This document shows positions 61,866-64,000 of a DNA stretch of 64,000 bases, piece by piece. Positions within the stretch are counted from its first letter, which is position 1; the number at the start of each line of letters is the position of its first letter. The DNA is taken from assembly GCF_013343235.1 (NCBI RefSeq), contig NZ_CP040094.1, positions 2,542,501 to 2,606,500 of the forward strand, in the 5' to 3' direction. Position numbers and translations under genes: made by a program. The DNA comes from Nostoc sp. TCL240-02 (GTDB lineage Bacteria > Cyanobacteriota > Cyanobacteriia > Cyanobacteriales > Nostocaceae). The notes under the pieces were generated by a model. It did no database searches and had not been told where the DNA came from. It worked only from the letters and a program-made list of their open reading frames with translations.

Positions 61866-64000
61866 ATGTTTGAACGCTTCACAGAAAAAGCCATTAAGGT
61901 AATCATGCTGGCCCAAGAAGAGGCCCGCCGTTTAGGTCACAACTTTGTCGGAACCGAGCAGATCCTCCTGGGTCTGATTGGCGAAGGCACTGGAGTGGCT
62001 GCCAAGGTGCTGAAATCAATGGGCGTCAATCTTAAAGATGCCCGAATTGAAGTTGAAAAAATTATAGGACGGGGATCAGGCTTTGTTGCCGTGGAAATTC
62101 CGTTTACGCCACGGGCAAAGCGAGTTTTAGAACTCTCCTTGGAAGAAGCACGCCAACTGGGGCATAACTACATTGGCACCGAGCATCTGCTGTTGGGCCT
62201 AATCCGCGAAGGGGAAGGTGTCGCAGCCAGGGTGCTAGAAAACCTAGGAGTGGATCTATCTAAGGTAAGAACCCAAGTCATCCGTATGTTGGGAGAAACT
62301 GCCGAAGTTTCACCAGGCGGCTCATCCGGGCGCACAAAAACCCCGACTTTGGATGAATTTGGCTCAAACCTGACCCAGATGGCGATTGACAATAAGCTCG
62401 ATCCAGTGGTGGGACGCGCCAAGGAAATTGAGCGGGTGATTCAGATATTGGGTCGCCGAACCAAAAATAACCCAGTGCTGATTGGGGAACCAGGGGTTGG
62501 TAAAACTGCGATCGCTGAAGGTTTAGCTTCACGCATTGCCACCAAAGATGTCCCTGACATCCTCGAAGATAAACGCGTCGTCACGTTGGATATTGGTTTG
62601 CTCGTAGCAGGAACCAAGTACCGAGGTGAATTTGAAGAACGCTTGAAAAAAATCATGGATGAAATCCGCTCTGCGGGTAATGTCATTCTCGTGATTGATG
62701 AGGTACACACCTTAATTGGTGCGGGTGCGGCAGAAGGTGCGATTGACGCAGCAAATATCCTCAAGCCAGCTTTGGCCAGAGGTGAGTTGCAGTGCATCGG
62801 TGCTACAACCCTAGATGAATACCGGAAGCACATCGAGCGAGATGCAGCGCTAGAGCGGCGTTTCCAACCAGTGATGGTTGGTGAACCTACAGTTGATGAA
62901 ACAATTGAAATTTTATATGGTCTGCGCGAACGCTACGAGCAACACCATAAACTGAAAATCTCCGACGAAGCATTAGTGGCGGCGGCGAAGTTATCAGACC
63001 GTTACATTAGCGATCGCTTCCTCCCAGATAAAGCCATCGACTTAGTTGATGAAGCTGGTTCTAGGGTGCGCTTGATTAACTCCCAGCTGCCACCAGCAGC
63101 CAAAGAGTTAGACAAAGAACTGCGTCAGATATTAAAAGAAAAAGATGATGCAGTGCGCTCTCAAGACTTTGACAAAGCTGGAGAACTGCGCGATCGCGAA
63201 ATGGAAATCAAAGCCGAAATCCGGGCGATCGCTCAAAGCAAGACCAATGCAACTGGCACAGAAGGTGAAGAACCTGTAGTTACAGAAGAAGACATTGCCC
63301 ACATTGTCGCTTCTTGGACTGGAGTACCGGTGAACAAACTCACCGAATCTGAATCTGAAAAGCTGTTGCACATGGAAGACACCTTGCATCAGCGTTTAAT
63401 CGGTCAGGATGAAGCTGTGAAGGCAGTTTCACGAGCAATTCGTCGCGCTCGTGTCGGTTTGAAGAATCCCAACCGACCCATAGCTAGTTTTGTCTTCTCT
63501 GGGCCTACTGGTGTAGGTAAAACAGAGTTGGCGAAATCCTTAGCTGCTTACTTCTTCGGTTCCGAAGAAGCGATGATCCGCTTAGATATGTCCGAATACA
63601 TGGAGCGTCACACCGTCAGCAAACTGATTGGTTCCCCTCCAGGTTATGTTGGCTATAACGAAGGTGGTCAGCTAACCGAAGCCGTGCGGCGGCGACCTTA
63701 CACCGTGGTGTTGTTTGACGAAATCGAAAAAGCACACCCCGATGTATTCAACATGCTGCTGCAAATTTTGGAAGACGGTCGGTTAACTGATGCCAAAGGT
63801 CGCACGGTGGACTTCAAGAACACCTTGCTGATTTTAACTTCCAATATTGGTTCTAAGGTAATTGAAAAAGGCGGTAGCGGTATCGGCTTTGAATTCTCCG
63901 AAGATGCCAGCGAGTCAACTTACAACCGGATTCGCTCCTTGGTGAACGAAGAACTCAAACAGTACTTCCGTCCAGAGTTCCTCAACCGACTCGATGAAAT
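61866..64000 (+). CDS. clpC: ATP-dependent Clp protease ATPase subunit ClpC (3' end outside the window)
   Basis: Hsp100 unfoldase that feeds substrates into ClpP. The ATG at 61866 gives [38 protein letters not shown], the Clp N-domain with its repeat. The first AAA module has Walker A GEPGVGKT and Walker [12 protein letters not shown]. The middle part has the UVR-like coiled segment ([26 protein letters not shown]). The second AAA module has [12 protein letters not shown] and [12 protein letters not shown]. About 711 codons are in the window, so only the C-terminal roughly 110 residues are missing. Plastid and cyanobacterial ClpC is essential and housekeeping. Confidence 0.97.
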   Translation, partial: MFERFTEKAIKVIMLAQEEARRLGHNFVGTEQILLGLIGEGTGVAAKVLKSMGVNLKDARIEVEKIIGRGSGFVAVEIPFTPRAKRVLELSLEEARQLGHNYIGTEHLLLGLIREGEGVAARVLENLGVDLSKVRTQVIRMLGETAEVSPGGSSGRTKTPTLDEFGSNLTQMAIDNKLDPVVGRAKEIERVIQILGRRTKNNPVLIGEPGVGKTAIAEGLASRIATKDVPDILEDKRVVTLDIGLLVAGTKYRGEFEERLKKIMDEIRSAGNVILVIDEVHTLIGAGAAEGAIDAANILKPALARGELQCIGATTLDEYRKHIERDAALERRFQPVMVGEPTVDETIEILYGLRERYEQHHKLKISDEALVAAAKLSDRYISDRFLPDKAIDLVDEAGSRVRLINSQLPPAAKELDKELRQILKEKDDAVRSQDFDKAGELRDREMEIKAEIRAIAQSKTNATGTEGEEPVVTEEDIAHIVASWTGVPVNKLTESESEKLLHMEDTLHQRLIGQDEAVKAVSRAIRRARVGLKNPNRPIASFVFSGPTGVGKTELAKSLAAYFFGSEEAMIRLDMSEYMERHTVSKLIGSPPGYVGYNEGGQLTEAVRRRPYTVVLFDEIEKAHPDVFNMLLQILEDGRLTDAKGRTVDFKNTLLILTSNIGSKVIEKGGSGIGFEFSEDASESTYNRIRSLVNEELKQYFRPEFLNRLDE

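Noticed and set aside
61731..61916. 61-codon minus-strand frame over the clpC start
   Set aside because: Antisense shadow of the true clpC start.

Overview
The window reads as chromosome of a filamentous, heterocyst-forming type cyanobacterium (Nostoc/Anabaena-like). The signs are very many HIP1 octamers (GCGATCGC), heptanucleotide tandem repeats, many short palindromic dispersed repeats, and cyanobacterial genes: cruF/cruG for myxoxanthophyll-type carotenoids, a tocopherol methyltransferase, DUF3110 and DUF3143 proteins, PatA-like and cyanobacteriochrome-like signalling proteins, and a cyanobacterial TamB. No rRNA, tRNA or CRISPR array was seen.

Layout. 1-5.7 kb: 5' end of pyrG (minus), a secreted N-acetylmuramoyl-L-alanine amidase, a small exported protein, a complete 1166-bp ISKra4-family insertion sequence with a 9-bp target duplication, a pentapeptide-repeat protein, a YraN-like protein and an unknown protein. 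6-17 kb: queA, a hexapeptide acetyltransferase, a TPR protein, the ktrB-ktrA potassium uptake pair, a tocopherol methyltransferase, a lone ABC ATPase, a DUF1003 membrane protein, a GIY-YIG protein and a lone sugar-type ABC permease. 17-25 kb: a 1977-residue TamB, a DUF3110 protein and murQ. 25-36 kb: a chemotaxis-like cluster of PATAN-REC, CheY, CheW, a soluble MCP with four GAF domains (three with the Cys-His of bilin-binding cyanobacteriochromes) and a hybrid CheA, with a decayed four-helix-bundle gene inside it. 36-44 kb: a Uma2 protein, a PotD-PotB pair, cruF-cruG, rnhA and an aromatic amino acid permease. 44-47.5 kb: a two-gene sensor operon, a DXCF cyanobacteriochrome kinase followed 7 bp later by a REC-PAS-kinase protein. 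48-64 kb: a SagB-like oxidoreductase, an M28 peptidase, dnaK-dnaJ, two toxin-antitoxin modules around a membrane J-protein/DUF3143 pair, the uppS-cdaA overlap, lysA, rimI and the 5' part of clpC.

Themes. Cell envelope and its precursors recur: the amidase, MurQ, UppS, LysA (diaminopimelate) and TamB. Potassium uptake (KtrAB) and c-di-AMP synthesis (CdaA) are both present and may be linked, as they are in other bacteria. Two light-sensing candidates, the GAF-MCP cluster and the DXCF kinase, point to phototaxis or other light responses.

The most unusual feature is that several otherwise normal conserved genes (amidase, yraN-like, queA, tamB, cruG, lysA, and the leader of the pentapeptide protein) carry short repeat sequences in frame, each adding about 9-31 residues. 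The same repeat families fill the intergenic gaps. The second notable feature is a -1 slippery heptamer at the exact join between the two frames of the transposase.
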